From contig NZ_ATVT01000003.1 of the NCBI RefSeq assembly GCF_000420865.1, positions 354,306 to 418,305 of the forward strand: DNA of 64,000 bases. The letters run 5' to 3'. The notes under the pieces are model-generated. The model had not been told where the DNA came from, did no database searches, and saw only the letters and a list, made by a program, of their open reading frames with translations. Source of the stretch: Butyrivibrio sp. XPD2006. Lineage in GTDB: Bacteria; Bacillota; Clostridia; Lachnospirales; Lachnospiraceae. Made by a program: the position numbers and the translations under genes. Below are positions 46,026 to 53,402 of this stretch, piece by piece. The first letter of the stretch is position 1; each line of letters opens with the position of its first letter.

Positions 46026-48425
46026 ATGTCTGACCAAAACGTTTTTCATTATGATGCGTTTATAAGCTATAGACACAACGAGTTTGACAGCTTTGTGGCT
46101 GAGAATCTTCACAAGAAGCTTGAGAATTTCAAGCTTCCTAAGTCTGTGCTTTCAAAGGTAAAGAGTGGAAAGACAAAGATTGAGAGAGTATTCCGCGATG
46201 TGGATGAGCTTCCTCTTACGGATAATCTTTCGGATCCTATCAGCAAGGCATTATTAAATTCCGATTTCCTGATAACCATCTGCACGCCCAGATATCTTGA
46301 GTCCAGATGGTGCATGAAGGAAATAGAGGTCTTTCTTCAGACTCATCCCAGGGATCACATCCTCGTGGTACTTGCTGAGGATGAGCCGGCAAACTCTTTT
46401 CCCGAAATACTGCTTTACGACGAGGTGAAAACCACCAACGAGAATGGCGAGACTGTCATTACAAGGCGTGAGATGGAGCCTCTGGCTGCCGATACCAGGG
46501 GAGAGAATAAGAAAGAAGTTTTAAAGGCCATGGATATTGCTGTTATCAAACTCTGTGCTGCAATATTCGGGCTTAACTATGATGACCTTAGGCAGCGCCA
46601 CAGGGAGCAGAGGATACGAAGACTTGCTATGATTTTTGGAAGTATTGGTGCTGCTGTTCTGGCCTTTGCCATCTTTGCTACAATAATGCTTATCAAGATC
46701 AGTAGCCAGAATCGCCAGCTTCAATATGATCTGGCAACAACAATGGCTAATGCATCAGATAATCTGATTGCTGATGGAAGGATAAAAGATGCAGTATATG
46801 CTGTAAGGGGAGTACTTCCCGGTGATGACCGGAAAGCCTATAATGAGAATGCGCTTAAGGCTCTTTATTCAGACATGGACATATACAAGGTTTCAAATGC
46901 ATATTCACCTGTAAACACTTATGATGCAGAAAGCTGGGTCATGAAATTTGATGTTTCGGGTGGCGACAGATATGTCCTTTTAAATCAGGGCAATGCAGCA
47001 TATGTATATGATACTGAAAACGCAGAAGTGCTTTATCACATTCCTGCTGACTATACAGACGGCATGGAAGCGGAGTTGTGCAGCGAAGGAGTTTCGTGGA
47101 GTACACATCTGGGCAGTCATTTCTATTCCTTTAAGACCGGTGAGAATACTTCCGCAGAGTTTACTGATTCCGCAGAAATCTTTTCTAATGATGACGGATC
47201 CTTGGTGATCATGAATGATGAAGGCATGTTACAGGGGATGGACGGCTCAGGTAACATTCTGTTCATGACTGACCTTGGCCCGATCTTTCACGACGCTGCA
47301 TCTTATCTGACAGGCGCCGGCTTCTATGAAAAGGAAATCCAATGCTATTTCAGCACTGATGACGGTTGGTATTGCCTTTTGATCGATCCGGATAACGGAC
47401 AGATACTGAGCTCATTTGATGGAATAATTGAGTCAAATTACTATCCGAAATTTGGATATGATAATGGCAGGCTCTATACTGCCGTGACGACAGATAATGA
47501 CATAGGATTAACTACTGAAATTATTGCAACCGACACGGCCTCCAAAGATGAAATCTGGAAGCTTTCTTTGGAAGATTTCGAGGCTCAAAACGGTATGATC
47601 CGGATTTCTGATGAATATCTTTTCCTATGCGGGGATAATGAAGTTGCTGTTATCGAGCCGGCGACGGGAAAGCTTACAGCCCGGTATACATACAATGAAT
47701 ATGTGATTGAAGCCTGGCTGGATGAAGGAAACCTTCGCTTCATATCAAGTGAAGGCAGGGTATATGAGTGCAGCGCTCTTTACGGGCAGCAGGAAATAAC
47801 AGGATCATTCTTTAAAACAGCACCGGATCAGAACGTGACTGATGCTGAATTTGTTGACGGAAGTCTGTACTGTCATTTCAAAAACGCCGGCTATGTAACA
47901 CGATATTCGAATGATGTAAGCAGGCTTGCAGAGAACGAAGATGGCGAATTTGAGCGCACCACAGTTGAAATGTACTGGCCTGATCAGGTCTTTGGAGACG
48001 AGGACCTGTATGACTTCAATACGGATTTTGTCGATAATATTGCCTTTTACTCCGATGATGGAAAATACTCTTTTGGCTTGTTCACAGATCATACAGCCAA
48101 GATTTTTGATGCAAAGACAGGCAAATTGGTTATTTCTTTTGAAACCGCAGATGAACACTTTGACGATTTCAGATATAGCGCACTTACCGGAAGCTATATC
48201 TTATCCGGCGAGAAATCAATCATCTTCGACAAAGAAATGAGAATAATCTGCGAGAGTGACAGGATAATCTGTGAAGACGGCAACGACTTTATAATGGAGA
48301 ATCCTGAGTCTGGTTATTACCGAGTACCTTACGTTGACTATAGCACGCTCTGTCAGATGGCAGACGAATACCTTGGTGATTACACACCGTCTGCAAATGT
48401 AAAGCAGAAATACGGACTATACTGA
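46026..48425 (+). CDS. TIR domain - transmembrane - beta-propeller-like protein
   Basis: 799 residues. The TIR domain (1-180) opens HYDAFISYRHNEFD and has SRWCMKEIEVF, in which Glu99 occupies the place of the catalytic Glu of NAD-cleaving TIR domains. One membrane helix at about 201-224 follows a basic stretch (RQRHREQRIRR). The extracytoplasmic part (240-799) starts with a helical segment (LIADGRIKDAVYAVRGVLP) and continues as repeated beta blades rich in Asp, Tyr and Gly (YVYDTENAEVLY, KIFDAKTGKLVIS), like WD40 or PQQ propellers. Topology suggests a receptor: outside sensor, inside TIR. Neither NADase activity nor ligand is shown. AAGGAG precedes the ATG. Confidence 0.88.
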   Translation: MSDQNVFHYDAFISYRHNEFDSFVAENLHKKLENFKLPKSVLSKVKSGKTKIERVFRDVDELPLTDNLSDPISKALLNSDFLITICTPRYLESRWCMKEIEVFLQTHPRDHILVVLAEDEPANSFPEILLYDEVKTTNENGETVITRREMEPLAADTRGENKKEVLKAMDIAVIKLCAAIFGLNYDDLRQRHREQRIRRLAMIFGSIGAAVLAFAIFATIMLIKISSQNRQLQYDLATTMANASDNLIADGRIKDAVYAVRGVLPGDDRKAYNENALKALYSDMDIYKVSNAYSPVNTYDAESWVMKFDVSGGDRYVLLNQGNAAYVYDTENAEVLYHIPADYTDGMEAELCSEGVSWSTHLGSHFYSFKTGENTSAEFTDSAEIFSNDDGSLVIMNDEGMLQGMDGSGNILFMTDLGPIFHDAASYLTGAGFYEKEIQCYFSTDDGWYCLLIDPDNGQILSSFDGIIESNYYPKFGYDNGRLYTAVTTDNDIGLTTEIIATDTASKDEIWKLSLEDFEAQNGMIRISDEYLFLCGDNEVAVIEPATGKLTARYTYNEYVIEAWLDEGNLRFISSEGRVYECSALYGQQEITGSFFKTAPDQNVTDAEFVDGSLYCHFKNAGYVTRYSNDVSRLAENEDGEFERTTVEMYWPDQVFGDEDLYDFNTDFVDNIAFYSDDGKYSFGLFTDHTAKIFDAKTGKLVISFETADEHFDDFRYSALTGSYILSGEKSIIFDKEMRIICESDRIICEDGNDFIMENPESGYYRVPYVDYSTLCQMADEYLGDYTPSANVKQKYGLY

Positions 48426-48442
48426 AGGGAAATAATGGTGCG

Positions 48443-49060
48443 ATGGGGACACTGATCATACTAAAAATACTTAGAGAAATCTTATGGATATATATTTGGG
48501 TGACAGTAATAAATATAATTTTATACGGACTTCCGATCCCCAAAATAATCCGAAAATGTAAACACAAGGAATACATGATAGATGCTGATAACAGATTTGA
48601 ATATCAGCAGGGGAGCGAGTGCAGCGGTTATTCCACAGCTTTTGTTTTAAGACACCTTGGAATAGATATAGACGGGCTTTCAGCGTACAGGCAGATTCCT
48701 GTTAAGCTTTGGAGAGGCAGTGTGCCTGGTATAGGAATAATTTATCTGTGCCTGAAATATAAAGTAAAAGTTCTGCTTCGGATTGGAAACATCGAGGCGC
48801 TGAAAGATTCAGTATCCAAAGGTGTACCGGTAGTTGTTTTCACCAGAACCGTTGTGGGTTCGAGATGGCTTCACTATATCACTGTGGTCGGATTTGATGA
48901 GGAATACATTTATACTGCGGATTCATTGAAAGAGCAGAAAAACAGTGAAGACAAATTGTATAACCGAAGAATCCCCATATCCGATTTTAAGAAAATATGG
49001 CAAACAAGTAAGATATATCAACCGCTTATGTTCAATCTTTTTTTTGAAATGAAAAAGTAA
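48443..49060 (+). CDS. Membrane-anchored C39-like cysteine protease
   Basis: 205 residues. An N-terminal membrane helix (about 5-30) is followed by a papain-like peptidase: Cys60 in QGSECSGYSTAFVLRHLG (equivalent of the C39 QxxxxDCGxAxL block), His144 in HYITVVGFD and Asp160 in TADSL form the expected triad. C39 enzymes cleave after Gly-Gly in leader peptides; here the domain is free-standing rather than part of the ABC transporter. It starts 17 bases after the TIR gene. It may cleave the leader of the 42453 protein, or be a C39-like peptidase with another target. Confidence 0.8.
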   Translation: MGTLIILKILREILWIYIWVTVINIILYGLPIPKIIRKCKHKEYMIDADNRFEYQQGSECSGYSTAFVLRHLGIDIDGLSAYRQIPVKLWRGSVPGIGIIYLCLKYKVKVLLRIGNIEALKDSVSKGVPVVVFTRTVVGSRWLHYITVVGFDEEYIYTADSLKEQKNSEDKLYNRRIPISDFKKIWQTSKIYQPLMFNLFFEMKK

Positions 49061-49079
49061 TTAAAGGAGATGAACTACC

Positions 49080-49760
49080 ATGGAATTGAAGAGGCTATCA
49101 CAACACATATGGTATATGCCCTTTGAAGAGGAAAGAGATCGCCCCAACCTTGGTTATGTCAAAGGCGATAATTACAGCATTGCAATCGATGCAGGCCATT
49201 CAGCTGCACATACAAGGCAGTTTTATGATCTTTTGGAAAAAGAAAACCTCCCACTTCCGAGTATAACAGTAATAACCCACTGGCACTGGGATCATACATT
49301 TGGAATGCATGCAGTAAACGGGCTATGTCTTGCTAACGAAAAGACAAATCAGTATCTTGCTACATGGAAAGAAAAGATAGAGACAAACGGTCCCGGTGAA
49401 TTTCTGTCTATGAATGAAAGCATCAGAAAAGAGTATGAAGGGAATAAGGAAGTAATAGTAGTTAAGGCTGATATGACGTTTTCCGGTGAAATCACGTTTG
49501 ACCTTGGAGGCTGTACTGTCAAAGTTATGCAGACGGAAGCTCCGCACACGGATGATTCAACAGTAGTATACGTATGTGAGGATAAAGCTCTTTTCCTTGG
49601 GGATGCTACATGCCCACAGTTCCCAAACGGTGCAAAGGATCCGGTTCTCAGCAGAAAGCTTGCTGATACCATTAAAGAGATTGATCCTGATATATGCGTA
49701 GAGGGTCATTGGGTGCCGGTAGAAACCGATGATACACTGGCAGATTTATTAATGAATTGA
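49080..49760 (+). CDS. Metallo-beta-lactamase fold hydrolase
   Basis: 226 residues. The zinc motif THWHWDHTFGMH is complete; DAGHS upstream, HTDDS and GDATCP downstream give further ligands, and EGHWVPVE supplies the last His. No beta-lactam-specific features can be claimed; related proteins hydrolyse many esters, thioesters and lactones. AAAGGAG precedes the ATG. Its stop region overlaps the promoter of the next unit. Confidence 0.9.
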   Translation: MELKRLSQHIWYMPFEEERDRPNLGYVKGDNYSIAIDAGHSAAHTRQFYDLLEKENLPLPSITVITHWHWDHTFGMHAVNGLCLANEKTNQYLATWKEKIETNGPGEFLSMNESIRKEYEGNKEVIVVKADMTFSGEITFDLGGCTVKVMQTEAPHTDDSTVVYVCEDKALFLGDATCPQFPNGAKDPVLSRKLADTIKEIDPDICVEGHWVPVETDDTLADLLMN

Positions 49761-49785
49761 CAACCCCGTGTGCCTGCGATATCAT
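49757..49785 (+). promoter_or_regulatory. Strong sigma-A promoter of attenuated unit 1
   Basis: TTGACA (49757-49762, perfect), 17-base spacer, TATCAT (49780-49785). It overlaps the stop codon of the metallo-beta-lactamase-like gene. Transcription would start near 49792. Confidence 0.85.
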
Positions 49786-49814
49786 AACAAACAATAAACC
49801 GATAAGGAGCACTT

Positions 49815-49874
49815 ATGAATCAGCGATATATGTATAACTACATGGAGATTATGTACAGACGTATTCGCTTATAG
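49815..49874 (+). CDS. Putative leader peptide 1 (19 aa)
   Basis: ATG at 49815 with AAGGAG at 49804-49809 (5-base spacing), encoding MNQRYMYNYMEIMYRRIRL and a TAG stop. Four Tyr, four Met and four Arg in 19 residues. Two terminators lie between it and the methyltransferase gene. This is the layout of leader-peptide attenuation, in which ribosome stalling in the small ORF changes RNA folding. No homology is claimed. Confidence 0.65.
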   Translation: MNQRYMYNYMEIMYRRIRL

Positions 49875-49884
49875 CTGGATTTAT

Positions 49885-49930
49885 CCACACAGCTGTGAGC
49901 CGATAGGTCTTATCTGTCTGTGTGGTTTTT
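49885..49930 (+). terminator. Attenuator hairpin A of unit 1
   Basis: CCACACAG (49885-49892) pairs with CTGTGTGG (49918-49925), with an inner GATA/TATC stem; then TTTTTCG. It begins 11 bases after the leader-peptide stop. Confidence 0.85.
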
Positions 49931-49950
49931 CGTATATGATGATTTATGAA

Positions 49951-49992
49951 AAGCACAAGACAGATTGTAATCTGGTCATTGTGCTTTTTTTA
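49951..49992 (+). terminator. Attenuator hairpin B of unit 1
   Basis: AAGCACAA (49951-49958) pairs with TTGTGCTT (49979-49986) and the inner CAGATT with AATCTG; then TTTTTTATTA. A strong second terminator, ending just before the ribosome site of the methyltransferase gene. Confidence 0.88.
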
Positions 49993-50014
49993 TTACAAAA
50001 AGGAGGATTATGAA

Positions 50015-50833
50015 ATGGGACTAGAGGGAAAAGAGCTTGAAGAGTTATATCTGAGACAGTACTCAGGCGCAGGAGAAGAGTATCGTTTGTTTAGTACAAA
50101 AGTAAATGAAACAGAGTACAGATTGACCATGCACTACCTCCATAAATTTCTAAAACCCGGTGACAGGATTATAGATATCGGCGCCGGCTGCGGAGTTTAC
50201 ACAAATGCTCTGGCTGATGAAGGTTATTCAATCGATGCGATAGACCTGCATCCGGACAACGTTGCCAGAATGAAAGAACTCTTTAAAGATGCAGAAAACA
50301 TAAATGTGCACCAGGCCAATGCTATGGATTTAAAAGAGTTTCAGGATGATACCTATGACCTGGTACTTGAGCTGGGCCCTGTCTACCATCTTCATAATAC
50401 ACCGGAGAGAATAGCAGCGATAAAAGAAGCTGTAAGAGTAGCTAAAAAGGGTGCGCCTATATTTGTGGCATTTGTGCTTCAGGATGCTCCGCTCATACAG
50501 TACATATTCCAGCATGAGAATCCGGCTGAAGAGATAAAGACAATAGGCTACGAAAGGGACACAGCCAGAGTCACAGACAATACCGGATCATCTATATACC
50601 TTGATACTATATCCACAATAGATGAACTGACAGAGCTGGTGTTAAAAGAAGTGCCTGTCACAAAAGGCCCAAGATTTGCGCAGGATGGACTCTCACATGT
50701 CATCCGGGATTCAGTAAACAACATGTCGGAAGCCTCCTATAACGAGTGGCTTCAGTACCTGATAGCAACGGCTGAAAGAGCTGATCTGATGGGCTATTCC
50801 AACCATGTTGTGCAGGTTTTCATAAAACAATGA
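50015..50833 (+). CDS. Class I SAM-dependent methyltransferase
   Basis: 272 residues from the ATG at 50015 (AGGAGG at 50001-50006, 8-base spacing; upstream in-frame starts lie inside the terminator). SAM motif I DIGAGCGVYTNALADEG, acidic motif II AIDLHPDNVARM, motif post-II DLVLELGPVYHL. The target is unknown; GPVYHL is common in small-molecule and lipid methyltransferases. It is the first gene behind attenuator 1, which suggests that its expression is inducible. A GNAT gene follows 16 bases later. Confidence 0.88.
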   Translation: MGLEGKELEELYLRQYSGAGEEYRLFSTKVNETEYRLTMHYLHKFLKPGDRIIDIGAGCGVYTNALADEGYSIDAIDLHPDNVARMKELFKDAENINVHQANAMDLKEFQDDTYDLVLELGPVYHLHNTPERIAAIKEAVRVAKKGAPIFVAFVLQDAPLIQYIFQHENPAEEIKTIGYERDTARVTDNTGSSIYLDTISTIDELTELVLKEVPVTKGPRFAQDGLSHVIRDSVNNMSEASYNEWLQYLIATAERADLMGYSNHVVQVFIKQ

Positions 50834-50849
50834 TGAAGAGGAGAATGCA

Positions 50850-51317
50850 ATGAGTGTCATTTTACAGAAAGCAAACAGAGAAGATATGCGTGAATTATGG
50901 CAGATGCAGGTAGATGCTTTTAAAGGTCTTTTGACAAAATACCACGATCATGACATGAGTCCTGCTGCTGAGAGCTACGAGAGAATCCTGCAGAAATTTG
51001 ACTTCATGGGAACCACATATTTCTTCATAGTTGCTGAAGGGAAAAGAGTCGGTGGCATCAGGATAATTGATAAAAAGGACGGCAGCAGAAAGCGCATCTC
51101 TCCCATATGGATAATGCCGGAATTTAGGAACCTTGGCTTTGCTCAGCAGGCTATTTTGGAAGCTGAGAGAATCTATGGTGAAGATAACTGGAGCCTTGAT
51201 ACCATACTTCAGGAAAAAGGCAACCTCCATCTCTACGAGAAACTCGGATACCGGCAAACCGGTAAAATCGAGAAAATAAGTGACATAATGGACATAGTTT
51301 ACTACGAGAAAAACTAA
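50850..51317 (+). CDS. GNAT family N-acetyltransferase
   Basis: 155 residues with the GNAT fold: ADMRELWQMQ-like start (REDMRELWQ), IVAEGKRVGGIRI, then acetyl-CoA-binding PIWIMPEFRNLGFAQQAIL and the C-terminal LHLYEKLGYRQTGK. The substrate is unknown. It shares the attenuated transcript with the methyltransferase and is followed by a terminator. Confidence 0.88.
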   Translation: MSVILQKANREDMRELWQMQVDAFKGLLTKYHDHDMSPAAESYERILQKFDFMGTTYFFIVAEGKRVGGIRIIDKKDGSRKRISPIWIMPEFRNLGFAQQAILEAERIYGEDNWSLDTILQEKGNLHLYEKLGYRQTGKIEKISDIMDIVYYEKN

Positions 51318-51326
51318 AGCCTATGC

Positions 51327-51401
51327 TATAATGGTCCCTGGGGACGGAGTCAGTGGCTCATTTTTGGTCCCTGGGGACTTAAGTCAAGGGACCATTTTTG
51401 A
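51327..51401 (+). repeat. GGTCCCTGGGGAC direct repeat with terminator
   Basis: GGTCCCTGGGGAC occurs at 51333-51345 and 51366-51378. The second copy also pairs with AGGGACC (51387-51393), followed by ATTTTTG, forming an intrinsic terminator. A TATAAT at 51327-51332 precedes the first copy and may be a promoter for the next gene. The copies are each near-palindromic. Confidence 0.6.
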
Positions 51402-51429
51402 CCGGTATAAAATGGAGGAGAATTAGAGT

Positions 51430-52614
51430 ATGGCGGGACAGATTACGCACATGGAAGTGGCGTACAGGCTGATAGACAGGTTGGGGATTGTCGAGGGAAA
51501 AGAGGAATACATTCTCGGCAGCGTGGCGCCTGATTCGGTGCACTTTGACGAGGATTATCTGAGTAAGAAGATTCATTCCCATTTATTCGAAAACTGCGGA
51601 CCATGGGGAGATACGCAGAACTACGATAACTGGATCATGAATATAAAAGCCTTTTGGAACAAATATGTGGTAAAAGAAAATGACAAAATCCAAAAGGCAT
51701 TCTACATCGGGATAGTGGTGCATTGCCTCACGGATTACTGGAACGATCTGCTGATCTGGCGTGCTCTGCAAAAAGAGATGATCCCGCCAATGACCTATGA
51801 TGGTTTCAAGGAAGAATATTACCCTGAATCAAACAGAATAGACAGATGGCTTTTTCAGAACATCACAAGCGGAGACGATATACTGCAGCTTCTGGAGGAT
51901 TCCAAGGTGGCAGATTTTGAGGACTATGTTAAGGCTACTTGTATGACTAAGATGAAAAGACATCTCATAGACGTGCAGTACAATCTTCCCGATCCTATCG
52001 ATGTTTCCGGGCACAAATATTATCAATCGGATATGATCCTTAAGTTTGTAAGCGAAGTTCCGGACAGGATCTGCGAGCAGATAAAAGAGTTTGAAGACAG
52101 CTTTCCGGTTCAGATGCAGCTTATAAATGACGACTATCTTGGTCGTATAGAGAAGATACGCCATGCATGCAGAGGAATACTTGTAAGGGACGGAAGAGTT
52201 CTTTTGTGCCATGAGCCAAAGAGCAGATTGTACATCATCCCCGGCGGCGGAGTGGAAGGTCATGAGAACTACGCTGATTGCTGTGAGCGAGAGATGCTGG
52301 AAGAGACTGGATACAGGACAAAGGCCGTAGCAGGATATCTTGATATTGAAGAGCTCTTTGACGTGTGGAGACACATCAATCATTACTACATATGCGAGCT
52401 TATAGAAGATACCGGAGTTCAGCACCTTACAGAAGCAGAGAAGCTTGCAGGCTACACCAATGCATGGGTGCCCCTTGAAGAGGCACTGGAGATATTCGGT
52501 AAATACGAAGACTACCACAGCTCAGACATAGCAATCTACGGGCTTTACAGGCGTGAACATACTGCGCTGAAAGAGTATGAAAAGTTCATCTCAGGAGGAA
52601 AGCGCAATGGATAA
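51430..52614 (+). CDS. Zinc-dependent phospholipase C-like domain fused to a Nudix hydrolase
   Basis: 394 residues. Residues 1-220 follow the zinc-dependent phospholipase C/S1-P1 nuclease-like family: candidate metal ligands H7 (THMEVA), D35 (VAPDSVH), H49/H51 and H98/D102 (VVHCLTDYWND). There is no signal peptide, so it is cytoplasmic. Residues 245-385 are a Nudix domain with a canonical box from 272 to 295 (GGVEGHE...REMLEETGY). The first half would cleave a phosphoester or phospholipid-like head group, the second a nucleoside diphosphate derivative. The substrates are unknown; the fusion suggests one pathway. Confidence 0.85.
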   Translation: MAGQITHMEVAYRLIDRLGIVEGKEEYILGSVAPDSVHFDEDYLSKKIHSHLFENCGPWGDTQNYDNWIMNIKAFWNKYVVKENDKIQKAFYIGIVVHCLTDYWNDLLIWRALQKEMIPPMTYDGFKEEYYPESNRIDRWLFQNITSGDDILQLLEDSKVADFEDYVKATCMTKMKRHLIDVQYNLPDPIDVSGHKYYQSDMILKFVSEVPDRICEQIKEFEDSFPVQMQLINDDYLGRIEKIRHACRGILVRDGRVLLCHEPKSRLYIIPGGGVEGHENYADCCEREMLEETGYRTKAVAGYLDIEELFDVWRHINHYYICELIEDTGVQHLTEAEKLAGYTNAWVPLEEALEIFGKYEDYHSSDIAIYGLYRREHTALKEYEKFISGGKRNG

Positions 52615-53383
52615 CAGGTCTTTTGACTCAAAGAGAATAGCACTGGGCTATGCAAAGCGCCCATGGCTTCACAAATCTGTAGTTGAACAACTGCTTAAAG
52701 ACTGCAATCTTGACGCGACATATAAATTCAAAAGCGGCCTCGATGTCGGCTGCGGAGCAGGTCTTTCTACAAAGGCCTTGCGTCTTATCTGCGACAAGGT
52801 GACCGGAACCGATATTGCGGACTCAATGGTAGAAGTATGCAAGGAACTGTATGGTGAGGACAAAGCGTACTCATTCTATGTTGCCAAAGCCGAAGAAACT
52901 AAAATCCCTGATGACAGGTACGACATAGTGACCGCCGCAGGCGTAATTAACTGGGTTGACGAGAAAGGGTTCATGGCAAATATGTTTGATGTCATAGAAG
53001 ATGGTGGCCTGCTCGTAATATATGACTTTGGGATAACCGACAAAATGGCAGGGAGCGACGCCTACACCACATGGTATCGGGACGAGTATCTAAAGAGATT
53101 TCCCAAGCCTTTCAGGAAGGAAAACAAGTGGACTCAGGCTGATCTGCCGACCGGGTTCACTATGAAGAAGCAGACTGAGTATGACATGGAGTATGAATTT
53201 GATCTCGAACCATTTGTGGACTTCATGCTGATCCAGTCAAACGTAAATGCACAGATCGAGGGCGGAAACATTTCCGCTGAAGAGGCAAGAGAATGGATGA
53301 AAACGTCTCTTGCGCCAATATTTGAACAAAGTAAAAAGAACCTTATCTTTCACGGTTACAGCTGGTACATTAGGAAAAACTAA
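52607..53383 (+). CDS. Class I SAM-dependent methyltransferase
   Basis: 258 residues from the ATG at 52607 (AGGAGG at 52593-52598), overlapping the previous gene by 8 bases. Motif I LDVGCGAGLSTKAL, then GTDIADSMVEVC, IVTAAGVINWVD and LLVIYDFGI: a UbiE/COQ5-like (methyltransferase-11) layout. Small-molecule O-, N- or C-methylation is likely; the substrate is unknown. Confidence 0.88.
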   Translation: MDNRSFDSKRIALGYAKRPWLHKSVVEQLLKDCNLDATYKFKSGLDVGCGAGLSTKALRLICDKVTGTDIADSMVEVCKELYGEDKAYSFYVAKAEETKIPDDRYDIVTAAGVINWVDEKGFMANMFDVIEDGGLLVIYDFGITDKMAGSDAYTTWYRDEYLKRFPKPFRKENKWTQADLPTGFTMKKQTEYDMEYEFDLEPFVDFMLIQSNVNAQIEGGNISAEEAREWMKTSLAPIFEQSKKNLIFHGYSWYIRKN

Positions 53384-53402
53384 AAAAGGGGAATGTTGGG
53401 GA

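Noticed and set aside
49080..49760. Beta-lactamase
   Set aside because: Only the general metallo-beta-lactamase fold motif is visible; there is no signal peptide or class B-specific feature.
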